From NCBI GenBank assembly GCA_012845835.1, contig JABAKD010000016.1:9872121-9936120 (forward strand): DNA of 64,000 bases, in the 5' to 3' direction. The notes under the pieces were generated by a model, which saw nothing but the letters and a program-made list of their open reading frames with translations, was not told the DNA's origin and ran no database searches. Source of the stretch: Undaria pinnatifida (Eukaryota > Sar > Phaeophyceae > Laminariales > Alariaceae). Positions 44,301 to 50,773 of this stretch are shown here, piece by piece. The translations under genes were made by a program, and so were the position numbers. Position 1 is the first letter of the stretch, and every line of letters starts with the position of its first letter.

Positions 44301-45789
44301 GAAAAGCAGAAAGATACCAAGAGGAAGGAGGCAAAAAAAAAGAAACACACACAGCAGTATTATTGATATTAATAGCAGACCCCAGGAACTGACCAAATAC
44401 TAAATACGGCATCGGGCTCGTAGACGGTGTCACGTGCATCAATGGCACAGGGAGGAGAACGCAACAAGGCGAAGAACTCAGACCGGCGTTACGAAAACTT
44501 CTTTTTTTTATTAGAAATTGAAAAACGTCGGCTGGAGTGCAACCGATTGAATGGTTGAAACTCAACAACTTGTGACGGCCATTGGAAGGCCCACAAGCTT
44601 CAGGACGATGATGGCCGGTATTCGGCTTCCAAGTATAACCACGGCGGCGATGCTGCTGCACTCGGTACTGCTGCTGCTGTACTTTCTGCACCTGGTAAAG
44701 AATAGATGCGTACCAGCCAAGTGCACAAGTTTTAAAATAGGTTTGTGCGGTCAGCAAACGTCACACCGGCGAAGAGAGCAGGTCGAGTCGCGGGTCGCGG
44801 GCTCCTGCTTAAACATTTCTCGGTTTGGGTTCGCTGGCGTCTCGCAAGTTCAAGTCCCGTCGAAAAAATCAGGCAACGAACACCAACTCACGAACACGGA
44901 ACTTGGAATACGTACGTACATACGTACAGCAGCACAATGTACCGCGTATGCTCCATCTGCACTCTGCGCTCGTTGCGTATCAGGAACAATAACCATTTTA
45001 TGATGTAGATTTATTATGTAGAGTTCACAAACGCCCTCATCACGCTTGGAAATTGCAAGGCAATGCCAAAACAGGTTTTGCACCCCCTTTGCGAGCACGC
45101 GCGCGAACTTCGTCCACCATGCATGGGGGAGATGGAAGCGGAAGGAGAAAGCATTTTTTCTTTCCGATTTTCGAATAATGTGAACAAGGCCGTACATTGA
45201 GTACGTTTCGACTACGTGGTGTGTTGGTACGTTGAGCAAAAAGCAGCCAGCGGCTACCCTTCCTCTCGACAGGCAGGAGGTACAAAAAAGAACAAAAGGC
45301 TAAAGTCTGTCATGATGCAGCAGCAGCCGCACAGAAGCAGCCGCCGCATCGCACTCCCGAGAGATAAAGGCATGCCGACAGCAGACAACACAACTCTCCT
45401 TCTTCCTTCCAACCCTCCCTCCCTACCGCCCTCTCTCCCTCCCTTCGTCTCCCATCCTCACCGTAGCCGAGCAGCACCGACGTGAGCGACGAGCACAGAG
45501 CGCAGAGGTAAATCAGCGTCGTCGCCGAAGGTCTGTTGGAGTCGACCTCGCTCTCGTAGCCGTCCCCTGTCACGATGCGCCCGTCAGCCCATACTCCAGC
45601 ACCACCCCCGCCGCCCAGGGGCAGAAACTCACCCATCACCGGAACAAAGGCCCCGTAGTTGTGCGACGAACTGATCTCGTCGTCGTCTGGAGCGCCGTCG
45701 AGAAGTGACGATGTTGGCACCGCCATCACCGGTGGCAAAAACTTACCAGTTACGCCATTAGAATCCTCGGGATCCTCAGGCGCCGGCAT
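23197..45789 (-). CDS. MFS sugar/polyol transporter, 12 exons, 569 aa
   Basis: Membrane transporter of the sugar porter family (MFS, Sugar_tr), predicted to carry a hexose or polyol across the plasma or an internal membrane by proton symport or facilitated transport. Exons: 45789-45462, 35207-35085, 33623-33372, 33088-32916, 32062-32012, 31364-31240, 30225-30120, 28232-28132, 26167-25990, 25031-24940, 24230-24173, 23319-23197. Every junction is GT-AG, phases agree, and the total is 1710 nt. Motifs in order: GYDVGVMS after TM1 (from residue 108), GKASDALGRK (151-160), GRLLTGLGVG, PVYITEI, IRGKL, PESPRWL (275-281), GFWQQASGSEAAVYYSP (366-382), ER-VGRRP (419-425), GLGPLTFVVAAEVFP, VRGKAVS and PETRGKTLE (540-548). 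Spacing fits 12 TM helices with a central loop of about 70 residues. The pattern most resembles plant polyol/monosaccharide transporters, but substrate is inferred. The start is the first ATG after an in-frame stop near 45927; an upstream 5' exon cannot be excluded. Confidence 0.93.
23390..23790. repeat. Degenerate AGAGAGCCGTT repeats in intron 11
   Basis: Roughly fifteen short degenerate units around GACAGGCAGAGAGCCGTTA. The same motif recurs at 20530-20660, outside the gene. Confidence 0.65.
23905..23945. repeat. Long G tract in intron 11
   Basis: About 23 uninterrupted G residues on the plus strand (C in the transcript). One of at least ten such tracts in the window. Confidence 0.9.
24173..24230 (-). 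CDS. Transporter exon 11: TM12 part
   Basis: A 58-bp exon after GTACAG encoding S-IAEALSTGGAFLMFAGISM, the GGAF-FMFAG-like segment of the last helices. The donor is ATG|GTGAGT, phase 0. Confidence 0.92.
24300..24432. repeat. G-rich tract in intron 10
   Basis: GGGGCGGGG/GGGTGGGGG runs, C-rich in the transcript, beginning 70 bp from the exon 11 acceptor. Could form G-quadruplexes on the plus strand. Confidence 0.8.
24940..25031 (-). CDS. Transporter exon 10: VFP loop and TM11
   Basis: Begins after TTGGCAG and encodes VFPMQVRGKAVS, the E-V-FP-x-x-x-R-GKA motif of the family, then the FVNRLLSGLIATSFL helix. The donor is AG|GTCTGA, phase 2. Confidence 0.93.
25575..25690 (+). repeat. Dispersed repeat R, truncated copy in intron 9
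   Basis: Matches the first ~115 bases of the family (ACACTCCAGCTGTGAGATCG to ATTACGGGTTATTGTAGC) and then stops at an A-run. It is antisense to the transporter. Confidence 0.7.
25715..26045 (-). repeat. Duplicated exon 9 3' end with minisatellite between
   Basis: The stretch 25715-25775 repeats 25989-26050 imperfectly, including the codons for FVVAAEV and a GAG|GT donor-like junction. Between the two lies a (CCAACA)n/(CCAACACCAACC) array of about 130 bp, roughly 25790-25925. The duplicate lies inside intron 9 and lacks the upstream part of the exon. Confidence 0.75.
25990..26167 (-). CDS. Transporter exon 9: second motif A, TM9-TM10
   Basis: Begins after AAAATAG with a base that completes the Arg of ER-VGRRP, the second-half motif A. 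Two helices follow, the second ending GLGPLTFVVAAE. The donor is GAG|GTTTGC. A second, imperfect copy of the 3' end of this exon lies 274 bp downstream in intron 9. Confidence 0.94.
26190..26400. repeat. G-rich low-complexity tract in intron 8
   Basis: GGGGAG/GGGTGGGG repeats including two copies of ATAGAGAGTTGCGGAG-like blocks; pyrimidine-rich in the transcript just upstream of the exon 9 acceptor, where a polypyrimidine tract is expected. Confidence 0.75.
26750..27010 (+). mobile_element. MITE of the GACGCGTG family, partial
   Basis: Starts GACGCGTGCCATTAATACGA and keeps gaacgacggggcttcttaaccc, then a second, partly repeated block (gaacgacggccggggactt). The right terminus was not located; probably nested or tandem fragments. 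In intron 8. Confidence 0.4.
27705..27975 (-). mobile_element. MITE of the GACGCGTG family in intron 8
   Basis: Left end GCGTGATGCGATAGAGG, right end CCTCTATCGTACCATGCG, so the termini are inverted repeats of one another. Internal blocks gcttaagacatc, aatcccacggcctacgtac, ccgacgattttgggttgagg and gagcccccgtcattcgg match the family. It lies in intron 8 of the transporter, in the sense orientation of neither known coding frame. Confidence 0.65.
28132..28232 (-). CDS. Transporter exon 8: TM8
   Basis: Encodes AAGMTSRG, then the hydrophobic LLLAGTCMVGVFKLLGEVLA helix and the start of the ER-VGRR loop. The acceptor is GGCTCAG and the donor AG|GTTAGC, phase 2. Confidence 0.92.
28365..28570. repeat. 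78-bp minisatellite, ~2.5 copies, in intron 7
   Basis: Units contain GGAGCACCAAGTATACTG, GGGATTCGATATTGCA and CTCTGGAGCAGGAAGTATAC; starts at 28404 and 28482, with a diverged half copy before them. Confidence 0.88.
29650..30060. repeat. Mosaic of GACGCGTG-family MITE fragments in intron 7
   Basis: Carries several short blocks of the family (gggttaaggagtt, gtatacctctatcgtagcac, tcccaaggctgaggcttac twice, ccgacgatttggggtaatt). The block around 29740-29790 is repeated at 29835-29870, suggesting a local duplication. No complete copy. Confidence 0.5.
30120..30225 (-). CDS. Transporter exon 7: TM7 substrate-site helix
   Basis: Encodes S-D-K-V-V then GFWQQASGSEAAVYYSP and HVLE. The QQ-x-SG motif in TM7 is the sugar-contacting helix in characterised sugar porters. 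The acceptor is GCAACAG, phase 2, and the donor GAG|GTGAGG, phase 0. Confidence 0.94.
30318..30525 (+). repeat. Dispersed repeat R, diverged copy in intron 6
   Basis: Family blocks are recognisable but mutated (GAGCTGTGAGATGG, CCGATCGCGCGTGTTA, CATTAAGGATATACGCCGG, GGGTCAACAGGGTGATG, CGGCAACTATAAAAG). Confidence 0.65.
31240..31364 (-). CDS. Transporter exon 6: central loop to TM7
   Basis: Starts after GGTGCAG and encodes AIVKSVQPKSGTDD... then the WMEVLWP segment found in this family just before TM7, ending KIVMVK plus two bases. The donor is TC|GTAAAA; it is chosen because it alone gives phase 2, matching the next exon. An alternative GT nine bases earlier breaks the frame. Confidence 0.85.
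32012..32062 (-). CDS. Transporter exon 5: 17-codon central loop microexon
   Basis: A 51-bp exon between AACTCAG and CAG|GTGAGG encoding VLKRVIDDPAEVMETMQ. It is phase 0 on both sides, so it could be skipped without a frame change. The sequence matches the charged helical cytosolic loop expected after PESPRWL. Confidence 0.85.
32463..32822. mobile_element. hAT-like foldback MITE with (GGGTC)n core
   Basis: The ends form an 18-bp terminal inverted repeat with two mismatches: CAGGGCTTTTCACGGGCC at the left, and the reverse complement of CAGGGCTTTTCATGGGTC at the right. CAGGG is the usual hAT terminus. The 8 bp outside each end are CTATTTTT and CTATAATT (6 of 8 identical), fitting an aged 8-bp hAT target duplication. 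The core is GGGTCGGGTGGGG-type repeats followed by about 20 pure GGGTC units, resembling subterminal transposase-binding repeats expanded as a microsatellite. It lies in intron 4 of the transporter. No transposase is present. Confidence 0.75.
32916..33088 (-). CDS. Transporter exon 4: TM5-TM6 and PESPRWL
   Basis: Follows a 283-bp intron with acceptor GATTCTCAG. Encodes G-Y-V-T-G-F, a WLKWRVMIGIG helix, and the family signature PESPRWL at residues 275-281, then RGRNSEGYE. The donor is GAG|GTGACT, phase 0. The motif is the classic end of the N-terminal half of sugar porters. Confidence 0.94.
33372..33623 (-). CDS. Transporter exon 3: motif A, TM3-TM4
   Basis: Encodes residues 151-234: the MFS motif A equivalent GKASDALGRK in the loop after TM2, two hydrophobic helices, GRLLTGLGVG and PVYITEITPPHIRGKL, ending GILLG. 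The acceptor is TTTCAG and the donor CTAG|GTGGG. An imperfect copy of this exon's first 30 or so bases lies 113 bp upstream in intron 2. Confidence 0.95.
33592..33790 (-). repeat. Tandem duplication across the intron 2/exon 3 boundary
   Basis: The stretch 33705-33790 is an imperfect copy (roughly three quarters identical by eye) of 33592-33677, offset 113 bp. It covers the last ~50 bases of intron 2 and the first ~30 bases of exon 3. The copy still reads GKASHVLGRKM in frame where the true exon reads GKASDALGRKM, but the acceptor TTTCAG has become ATGACG, so it cannot act as the same splice site. A decoy half-exon. Confidence 0.8.
33799..33915 (-). repeat. Poly(C)-tailed repeat Q in intron 2
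   Basis: On the plus strand a G-tract is followed by TACTCATTTCATGCATGGCC, GTAGTCGTGAGACCATGGAC, GCTCGCATCCCTAGCATGCC and GAGACGGAGC. Read on the minus strand it ends GAGTA plus poly(C), the same ending as family P. Other copies: 8511-8690, 34250-34295, 35283-35395. Confidence 0.65.
35085..35207 (-). CDS. Transporter exon 2: loop 1-2 and TM2
   Basis: Begins after a CCCTCAG acceptor and encodes DVGVMSAAILDIEEDMDL, then the TM2 segment ending GGLIAG. The donor is G|GTGCGT and the phase is 1 on both sides. It is separated from exon 1 by a 10,254-bp intron, by far the largest in the gene. Confidence 0.93.
35283..35395 (-). repeat. Poly(C)-tailed repeat Q in intron 1
   Basis: A G-tract of about 18, then TGATCACATTCATGCATAGCC, ACCATAGACCCTCGCATCCC and CGGCACGGAGCACGTCG. 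It lies just upstream (transcript sense) of exon 2, beginning 75 bp from its acceptor. Confidence 0.6.
35405..35880. repeat. ~80-bp G-rich minisatellite in intron 1
   Basis: Six degenerate units sharing CGAGCTTCAAGGC, GAGGGAGTTG, TCGTCAGAGGCTCAGCTAACC and a G tract; marks near 35428, 35501, 35579, 35673, 35753 and 35833. Confidence 0.85.
35900..37560. other. Intron 1 stretch, no gene seen
   Basis: No protein-like ORF. Holds an A/G tract at 36262-36302, the palindrome-like TACCAGGTACCTGGTA at 36515 and a diverged ~200-bp duplication (GGCAGCAATGCTCCT at 37130, GGCAATGCTCCTAC at 37333). Confidence 0.45.
37565..37835 (+). repeat. Dispersed repeat R copy in intron 1
   Basis: Contains GGCTGTGAGATCGAC, CTTTGCAAGCTGCGTG, CGATCGCGTGTGTTACGG, CGGTGACTCCCC, GCACGGAAACTGTATAACCC. 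It extends about 90 bases beyond the first copy into the region with a TATA-like stretch. Confidence 0.65.
38131..38600 (+). repeat. Two adjacent copies of dispersed repeat R in intron 1
   Basis: A partial copy at 38131-38283 runs directly into a longer one at 38284-38600. The second contains GCGCGGAAACTATAAAACCC and CTGACAGCTGTGGAAGGAA, then a G-rich tail with a further GTGCGTGGAAACTATAAA block at 38682. Confidence 0.75.
38700..40025. other. Intron 1 stretch, no gene seen
   Basis: Short ORFs only on both strands; no repeat family recognised between the R copies and the SINE. Confidence 0.4.
40030..40345 (-). mobile_element. tRNA-derived SINE, copy 2, in transporter intron 1
   Basis: Homologous over its whole length to the SINE at 3979-4273, with the same A box TGGCGTATCAGG and B box GAGTTCGAGCCCC, and a mixed A-rich tail (T/C-rich on the plus strand, 40030-40058). 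It shares the transporter's strand. Confidence 0.7.
41106..41267 (+). CDS. Short Q/R-rich ORF, unknown
   Basis: A 53-codon ORF starting MDRAMGTRRQAHLREQQAQQ and ending SLGPRRGGE, rich in Gln, Arg and Ala and likely helical. It is preceded by a GC-rich stretch (40850-41030). The terminal codons overlap a donor-like GTACGT, so it could be an exon. No family recognised. Confidence 0.2.
   Translation: MDRAMGTRRQAHLREQQAQQHQDQSQQRAAVAAHRAQNRQRERFSLGPRRGGE
42349..42828 (+). CDS. Hypothetical ORF, polyglutamine start, weak AP2-like stretch
   Basis: A 159-codon ORF lying inside transporter intron 1 on the opposite strand. It opens MRRNCKWWSK, then ten glutamines within a CAG/CAA tract, then IHDKTRKKWRLSLQY and SRLFDTREEAEG. 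The latter spacing (KW-R-I/L, a basic stretch, F-DT-EEA) vaguely recalls AP2/ERF-type DNA-binding domains, but key glycines are missing. No homology can be claimed. It is followed by a CTG-rich 49-bp tandem array, so it could equally be part of a repeat. Confidence 0.3.
   Translation: MRRNCKWWSKQQQQQQQQQGNALLPARCAATPHMPDVIEWKRTSVPTVIHDKTRKKWRLSLQYTHSKKKRTQRQLSRLFDTREEAEGCSSWWRLSWEQGHKGTKIDPGTLADEASSMDTEIPQVVELCRDVYVTLLSSVPPISSNTMFSQVHAVGVARV
42958..43203. repeat. 49-bp minisatellite, 5 copies
   Basis: Unit CAGTCTCCACTGCTGCTGTG...CAGACCGCTGTTTTACAG, with starts at 42961, 43010, 43059, 43108 and 43157, exactly 49 bp apart. The repeat is rich in CTGCTG and CAGCAG and in self-complementary pieces. 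As 49 is not a multiple of 3, the cysteine-rich ORFs across it are artefacts. Confidence 0.92.
43731..43994. mobile_element. Long foldback MITE in intron 1
   Basis: The left arm runs from TGCCCCGCTCAGTTTTTCGA through ACGTGATTCGTATCAA and ACTCAATGTTGATCA (43731-43823). The right arm is the imperfect inverse (43908-43994), ending ATTGAGCGGGGCA. The two arms are about 90 bp with a loop of about 85 bp containing two A-tracts. It is non-coding. No clear target duplication, so the superfamily is not assigned. Confidence 0.65.
45462..45789 (-). CDS. Transporter exon 1: N-terminal tail and TM1
   Basis: Encodes residues 1-109 plus one base. About 85 residues of acidic, glycine-rich cytosolic tail come first, including a run of five glycines, then TM1 ending LLGY. 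The exon stops at TAC G before the donor GTGAGG, and the split codon G|AC makes the Asp of GYD. The ATG at 45789 has a purine-poor but GCC-rich context. No other in-frame ATG exists back to the TAA near 45927. Confidence 0.88.
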
Positions 45790-45996
45790 GGCCGCGTTCG
45801 CGTGTCTGCTGCGGGCACAGGAGCGCTTGGAGGCGGCTCTGTGTGTCTCGCTGAGCACGCTTACGACTAGGAATTTAAAGCAATAATCTGGATGGTGTGG
45901 TGTCGCATGCAGGTTGTTGTGATTAAAACATTAAAACTGTCATCCCTTTACCCTGTTGTACTCGGCCGCGTCCGTAATGGAAAACCCATGTCCTTT

Positions 45997-46416
45997 TGTG
46001 AGGAAGTAGACTAAAAATGTTGAACAACAAATGCTACTCGAGTTATTTCCTTCTAAACTCGTTTTTCCACCACATTCTCCCCCACTAAACCTGACATATT
46101 TCCCAGATTATGTCAGGAACCCCGATGAGGTACCCAGTATCCAATGCGACTTTTTCGGTATTGGAGTGACTTGCAATGATCCTCTACATTGCTCTCATCG
46201 TTGTTTTTCAAGTGGTAGAGTTTTACAGGTTCTTGAACGTGAGAAAATCCCTTTTTTTTTTCTTTTTTCTGGGAAAGACGGTGAGAATCGAACCAGCGAC
46301 CTCACTGTTCATAATCTCACATCCTGTCTGCGACGCCATTGTGAGGAAGTAGACTAAAAATGTTGAACAACAAATGCTACTCGAGTTATTTCCTTCTAAA
46401 CTCGTTTTTCCACCAC
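45997..46416 (-). repeat. Left inverted arm with 77-bp direct repeats and tRNA-like module
   Basis: A 77-bp sequence starting TGTGAGGAAGTAGAC is present at 45997-46073 and again at 46340-46416, with no differences seen by eye. Between them is a body ending in a pyrimidine tract (46248-46268) and a minus-strand tRNA-like segment with TGGCGTCGCAGACAGG and GGTTCGATTCT. The part 45997-46283 recurs inverted at 59662-59958. The layout copies that of the 13.5-13.9 kb element: in both, GACGCCAT touches the second direct repeat. Confidence 0.7.
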
Positions 46417-47153
46417 TACGGCAAACTTTTTGTAGGGTGGGACAGAATTTTTGGGAGTTTAAATAGCCGTCGGAGGCGGTAAAAAATGGGTAAAAAGGGG
46501 GGGGACGGAAAAAAAGAACGAAGAAAGAGAGAGGAGCACGAGGCTAGAGCAAAGCACAGCTAAGCGAGCCTTGCTTACGCGATTGGCGACGGCCGTGATG
46601 GAGAAACGAGATGCACGAGGTCAGGCCTCGAATGTAATTGGAATGCATACATCCTGCGGGATGTTTGGGTGCTTGGCGGGCGCTCATGACCAAGAGAAGC
46701 TGCGGTACTTGGATGCTTTTTTTCGGAGGGCGCCTACTTTTAAACCAAGATAATAAGGAGAAGGTACGTACCAGGCACCATGTACGGGTACCAACTGTGA
46801 TTTAGAGGGGGCGTAGGCAGGCAGGTACATGCCCTCCATCCGCGGAGAAGGAAACGTATATAGCAACAAAGGTCCAACAAGGCTGTCTCCACTTTTCCTG
46901 AAGCCGTCATAGCATCGAACCTGCTTCTTTGGCTTCCTCTGTTGGGACGAAGCCAGTATGAAATTCGCAAGGCCTAGGGTAAGAGGGTGTTGTTTTAAAT
47001 TTCAGTACTACAGTGTAGTGTGGTTGAACTGGACTACTTGTCGTAGTTGCAAACGCAAGGCTGTTCGCGGTACGAAGCAAACGCGAACGCGTGCTATCAT
47101 ATGTAGGACCGACCCGTGGTGGCGTGGTGTGGTTGTTCTATTTGCAGGAGCGT

Positions 47154-47335
47154 GCGGTGCGGTGCGGTGCGGTGCGGTGCGGTGCGGTGCGGTGCGGTGC
47201 GGTGCGGTGCGGTGCGGTGCGGTGCGGTGCGGTGCGGTGCGGTGCGGTGCGGTGCGGTGCGGTGCGGTGCGGTGCGGTGCGGTGCGGTGCGGTGCGGTGC
47301 GGTGCGGTGCGGTGCGGTGCGGTGCGGTGCGGTGC
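47154..47335. repeat. (GGTGC)n microsatellite, unit 1
   Basis: About 36 perfect copies of the pentamer GGTGC, followed by one GCCGT interruption. Because the period is 5, long ORFs run through it in every frame (repeated CGAVR or HRTAP peptides); these are artefacts. Equivalent arrays occur at about 51541-51727 and 55936-56134. Confidence 0.95.
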
Positions 47336-48997
47336 CGTGCGATGATGCAGCTACGGTGCGGTTCGGTGGTACCGCGCTGCACCTCGTTGCAACTGGAAGC
47401 TGCCGCACGCCCGCACCGTAAGAGCGACGCGCACCCTTATTAAAAACGCTGACAAATAAAAGCAAGCGTACAGCAAATATAATTTGAAGTCAGATGCGTG
47501 CACAGCAGATACCCGCCATCCTTGCATCGTACAAGTACAACAGTACGTACGTACTTTGGCGTGCCTTCCGACTTGTGAGCTGGCTTTGCTTGTGCTGCCG
47601 GCTAAGTCTCCAGCCACCCCCCCGCCCAACTTAACGCTCCTGCCAGATGATGGACCGGGACGCTGCGGAGGCACACCCGAAATTCCAGGCGTTGGGTACG
47701 AGTGCAGGCGTCGTGAAAGGAATCGAAATGGCCTCGAGTCAAGATGACCTCCCGATCCTGCCCGAGTAACGAACACACTCCGTTGTAAGCGTGGCGTAAG
47801 AAGGTGGGCTACATTGGTGCACATCACAGCAGACGGCAGCAAGCTGTTATAAACAAACTCCTTGCGAAACTACTCTGACGTCATGTCGGAGGGTCATGTC
47901 GGAGGTACCCAATTCGTAATGTCGTTCATGTGGCCGACCTTTTTCTTCTAACCTGCTGTTGCAGCTGCTGCTGCTGCTGTTGCTGCTGTTTGGTGTTTAT
48001 GTGCAGTTTGAGTACAACGCATACGCTAGTGCTCGCGTACCGCTCCGGTTGCTTGCTTCTGTTAATTTTGTGTTCCGCTTGATAGGAGTCTCACCGACGG
48101 TGACCCCAACACTGTAACAGGAACGTGCGGTGATAATAGTTTTTACTTGGTATAATCATCACCGGGGACGGCGTGGTTCTGTGGAGTAGTGTTGAGGGGA
48201 CCCCCGGCGACAAGAGGAAAGCTGCGCGAGGCCTGAATTTCAAGGGAATGCGCCAAAATCCACGGGCAACTTTCACGGGGTTGATATCGAGGAGATCTGG
48301 AACCAATATTATATGGGCGCTTGAGGCGCGACATCAGTTGGTCTCGCGGACGCGGACGCGTTAGCTCCACTTCGATGGGCCACTCATAGGGGAAAACTTT
48401 GCACCTCCTCCGTCTTGGTAGCCTCGTGCTCTTGCTTAGTGCGGTTGCAGTTGATTTATTTTCGTCAGTGTCGATTGCACCTCATTCAACCTGCTCTTTT
48501 CTCCTGTTGCTTCGTTGCGTGCTCCGTCTTTCCCTTCTCGTTGCTGCTGTGTTTTGTTGTTTACTGCTGCTGCTGCTTCCTTCCATGCGTACTGCTGTAC
48601 CTTATTTTCTTTTTTTCGTAGGGCGAGGACCTTGAAGATGGAGAACCCGCTACTAGCGTTGTGACGATTACTGGCTAGCGTGTCTAGTCTGATCCCTGTG
48701 CGCGTTTGCACTATTTTTAAATAGTGGACGGAGAGGTGTTGATTGTGCATCTTGCGTACCATTTAGTTGCAGAACGACACACCCCTGCGTGGTTTTGGTG
48801 CTGCTCCATTTCGAACCCTTTGGTTTACCTCCCCCTTGCAGATCGTCGTACACCCTCTCGGCTGGGAGTTGGATGGTGGATGGTGCCTGATGGCTCTTCT
48901 CAGAAACTTCGAGAGTCAGTCCTTTGAATTTTGTATTTGGGCACAGTACACGTTAAGAAGTACGCATGACTGTGAATACCGATGTCAGATATATTAT

Positions 48998-49290
48998 AAA
49001 AAATGAAAATACACTCCAGCTGTGAGATGGAAGAACTTGTCGAAACTCATCTTTGCAAGCTGTGTGTGATACTCCGATCGCGCGTATTACGGGTTGTGTG
49101 TCCTCATTAAGGATATAGGTCGGCGACTCCCCTTACAACTACAGTGTAGCTGTCAGGGTCGACAGGGTGATGTCAGTCAGTCTGTGCGCGGAAACTATAA
49201 AACCCGTTTCTGAGTGGTACAAAATCTGACAGCTGTGGAAGGAAATGTATCCGTTTGTCAAGTGAATCCTGTAAGTCGAATAACCGGTGA
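48998..49290 (+). repeat. Dispersed repeat R copy inside tandem unit 1
   Basis: Full-length family member with the TATAAA-containing half. It is followed by two degenerate echoes of that half (GTGCGTGGAAGCTATAAATC near 49411 and GTGCGTGGAAACTGTACATT near 49531). Identical positions recur in units 2 (53390-53682) and 3 (57797-58089). Confidence 0.8.
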
Positions 49291-50426
49291 GGGGAGGGCG
49301 GGGTTTTGAAGGACGCGGGGGGCTGGTTTTGATCAAAAGCGAGCCGGGTTGGATGGGGGGGGAAAGGGGGGGGGGGGGGGACTGGGGGGGAGCGGACGGG
49401 CGGGCAATTTGTGCGTGGAAGCTATAAATCCTTCAAGGGGATAAATCTGACGGTTTTGGAAAACAACAAATGAAAAATGCACCAGTTTATCATAGGGTTT
49501 ATCATAGGGGGGGGGGTGGGGCAGCAATCTGTGCGTGGAAACTGTACATTATTTCAAGGGGGTAAATGTGACGGTTTGGGAAATAATGCATCATTTTATC
49601 ATGTATATCCTGGGGTAAGTCGTACAATCAGTGAGTAGAGAGAGGGCGGAGTGTTCGAGGGGGTGGGGGTGGGATGGGGTGGGGGGCTGTGGGGAGGTGG
49701 GGGGCGGGGGCGGGGGCGGGGCGGGGGGTGGGGGGGGGGGGGGGAGAAGCAACGGAATGGATGGCTCTAAAAAGATAATGAGGTGATATCCAGTGCGTGA
49801 AGGGTTTATTATATATAAGTTGCTGTTGAATCACACCCAGAACGAGGGCGGTTCATTGACGGCAACCTCTAGGCGTACATTTGGCTCGTGTGCTCGCCTG
49901 ACGAAAGAGACCGCATCATTCGTTCGCGTGCCTGCATTATTTAAAATTTCCCATTTATGTCCCCCTTTACCTGCTCTCCCCTTCTATCTTTACTAGCCCC
50001 CCCCCCTACTCGGCTGCTCGTGTGAAAAAAATAGACGCAATCAGTCACATCGCAGGTCATCAGGAGACCAAAAAAAGTGGGCGGCCAAAAAAACAAAAAA
50101 AAAACACAAGAAAGTGCAAGCGATTAGTAGTATCGTACATTTTATGCTTTGTTGTACCGTGCATTGCCGTGTATTATGCCTGGTATATCACCGTACATTA
50201 TGCCTGGTGTTAAAGCCATTAAATGAGAGCCTCGGCGTAAGAAAGAGCAAACACATTCCGTAAATATTTAACCTCGTAATAATAGAAAAAATACTTGGGC
50301 CAAAACAAAACAAATCTGCACATATTATACCAGGACAGGTACAAAAAAAAGACGAAAAAAAGACAAATTTGCATACTATATCTGGTATAAAAAATGAAAA
50401 ACAGCGGCAAAAAAAAAAGGAACGAG

Positions 50427-50490
50427 GGTCGCCGGGGCTCGAACCAGTGATGTTGGTGCTTACTGGGCCCAAGTTGAGGTGGTGATCCCA
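50427..50490 (-). repeat. tRNA-like module in tandem unit 1
   Basis: On the minus strand, a B box GGTTCGAGCCC lies near 50440, with GGGATCACCACC as a weak A box candidate about 45 bases upstream and a run of T after the 3' end (a Pol III stop signal). Copies lie in unit 2 (about 54824-54888) and unit 3 (about 59231-59296). I cannot fold a full cloverleaf, so it is called a tRNA-derived repeat, not a tRNA gene. Confidence 0.45.
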
Positions 50491-50534
50491 CAGTTTGGGG
50501 ATGCAGCAGGACGCGAGCTGTCGAAGGGACTTAC

Positions 50535-50700
50535 ACCTTGCGCTTTGCCGTGATCCGTGAACCTGTATGTCCCTCGAGGGACTCCAGTGCTTCTCGAGCC
50601 GTCAGGGTGCTTTGTACCCTCTGGGCAACCCCCGGCTCCTCACAGAACCGAGCGTGAGCCCCAAACATAGAGGGAAAAGACTGGGATATACTGAAAACAA
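50535..50700 (-). other. Exon-like coding patch in each tandem unit, unknown
   Basis: On the minus strand a potential acceptor (TATATCCCAG) precedes an open frame reading FPSMFGAHARFCEEPGVAQR and ending ITAKRK just before AAG|GTGTAAGT, a good donor. The amino acid composition is protein-like and not low complexity, unlike the rest of the unit. Copies lie at about 54932-55097 and 59340-59505. I do not recognise the family. It could be a captured exon fragment or chance. Confidence 0.3.
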
Positions 50701-50773
50701 GTTTAATTCTTTGTCGTTCTTTGTCGATTCTTTGTCGTGAATGCGCAATCTGATTGGTCATTCTTTGTCGGAG

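Larger units (their letters stand above)
40570..44635. repeat. Scattered repeat X fragments inside intron 1
   Basis: Pieces homologous to 60655-61390: 40590-40745 (plus), 41990-42125 (plus), 44108-44180 (minus) and 44190-44630 (plus, with the purine tract and GTGACGGCCATTGGAAGGCC). Their order and orientation differ from the right copy. Between them lie tandem duplications near 41340-41640 (about 200 bp, GTACTGCTGTAC and GTGGGTGGATGG rich) and 41781-41936 (about 77 bp twice). Confidence 0.55.

Noticed and set aside
45997-46416. Very small LTR-type element
   Set aside because: The 77-bp direct repeats could suggest it, but there is no primer-binding site or polypurine tract that I can identify, and the tRNA-like part is a head rather than a complement. 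Left as unclassified.
46958-47465. ORFs of 100-166 codons on both strands over the (GGTGC)n arrays (also in units 2 and 3)
   Set aside because: A 5-bp repeat without stop codons is open in every frame. The repeated CGAVR/HRTAP peptides are translation artefacts.
47351-47842. 163-codon minus-strand ORF present in all three units
   Set aside because: Its first Met codon in the list is a TTG, the sequence has no recognisable domain, and conservation among units merely reflects recent duplication.
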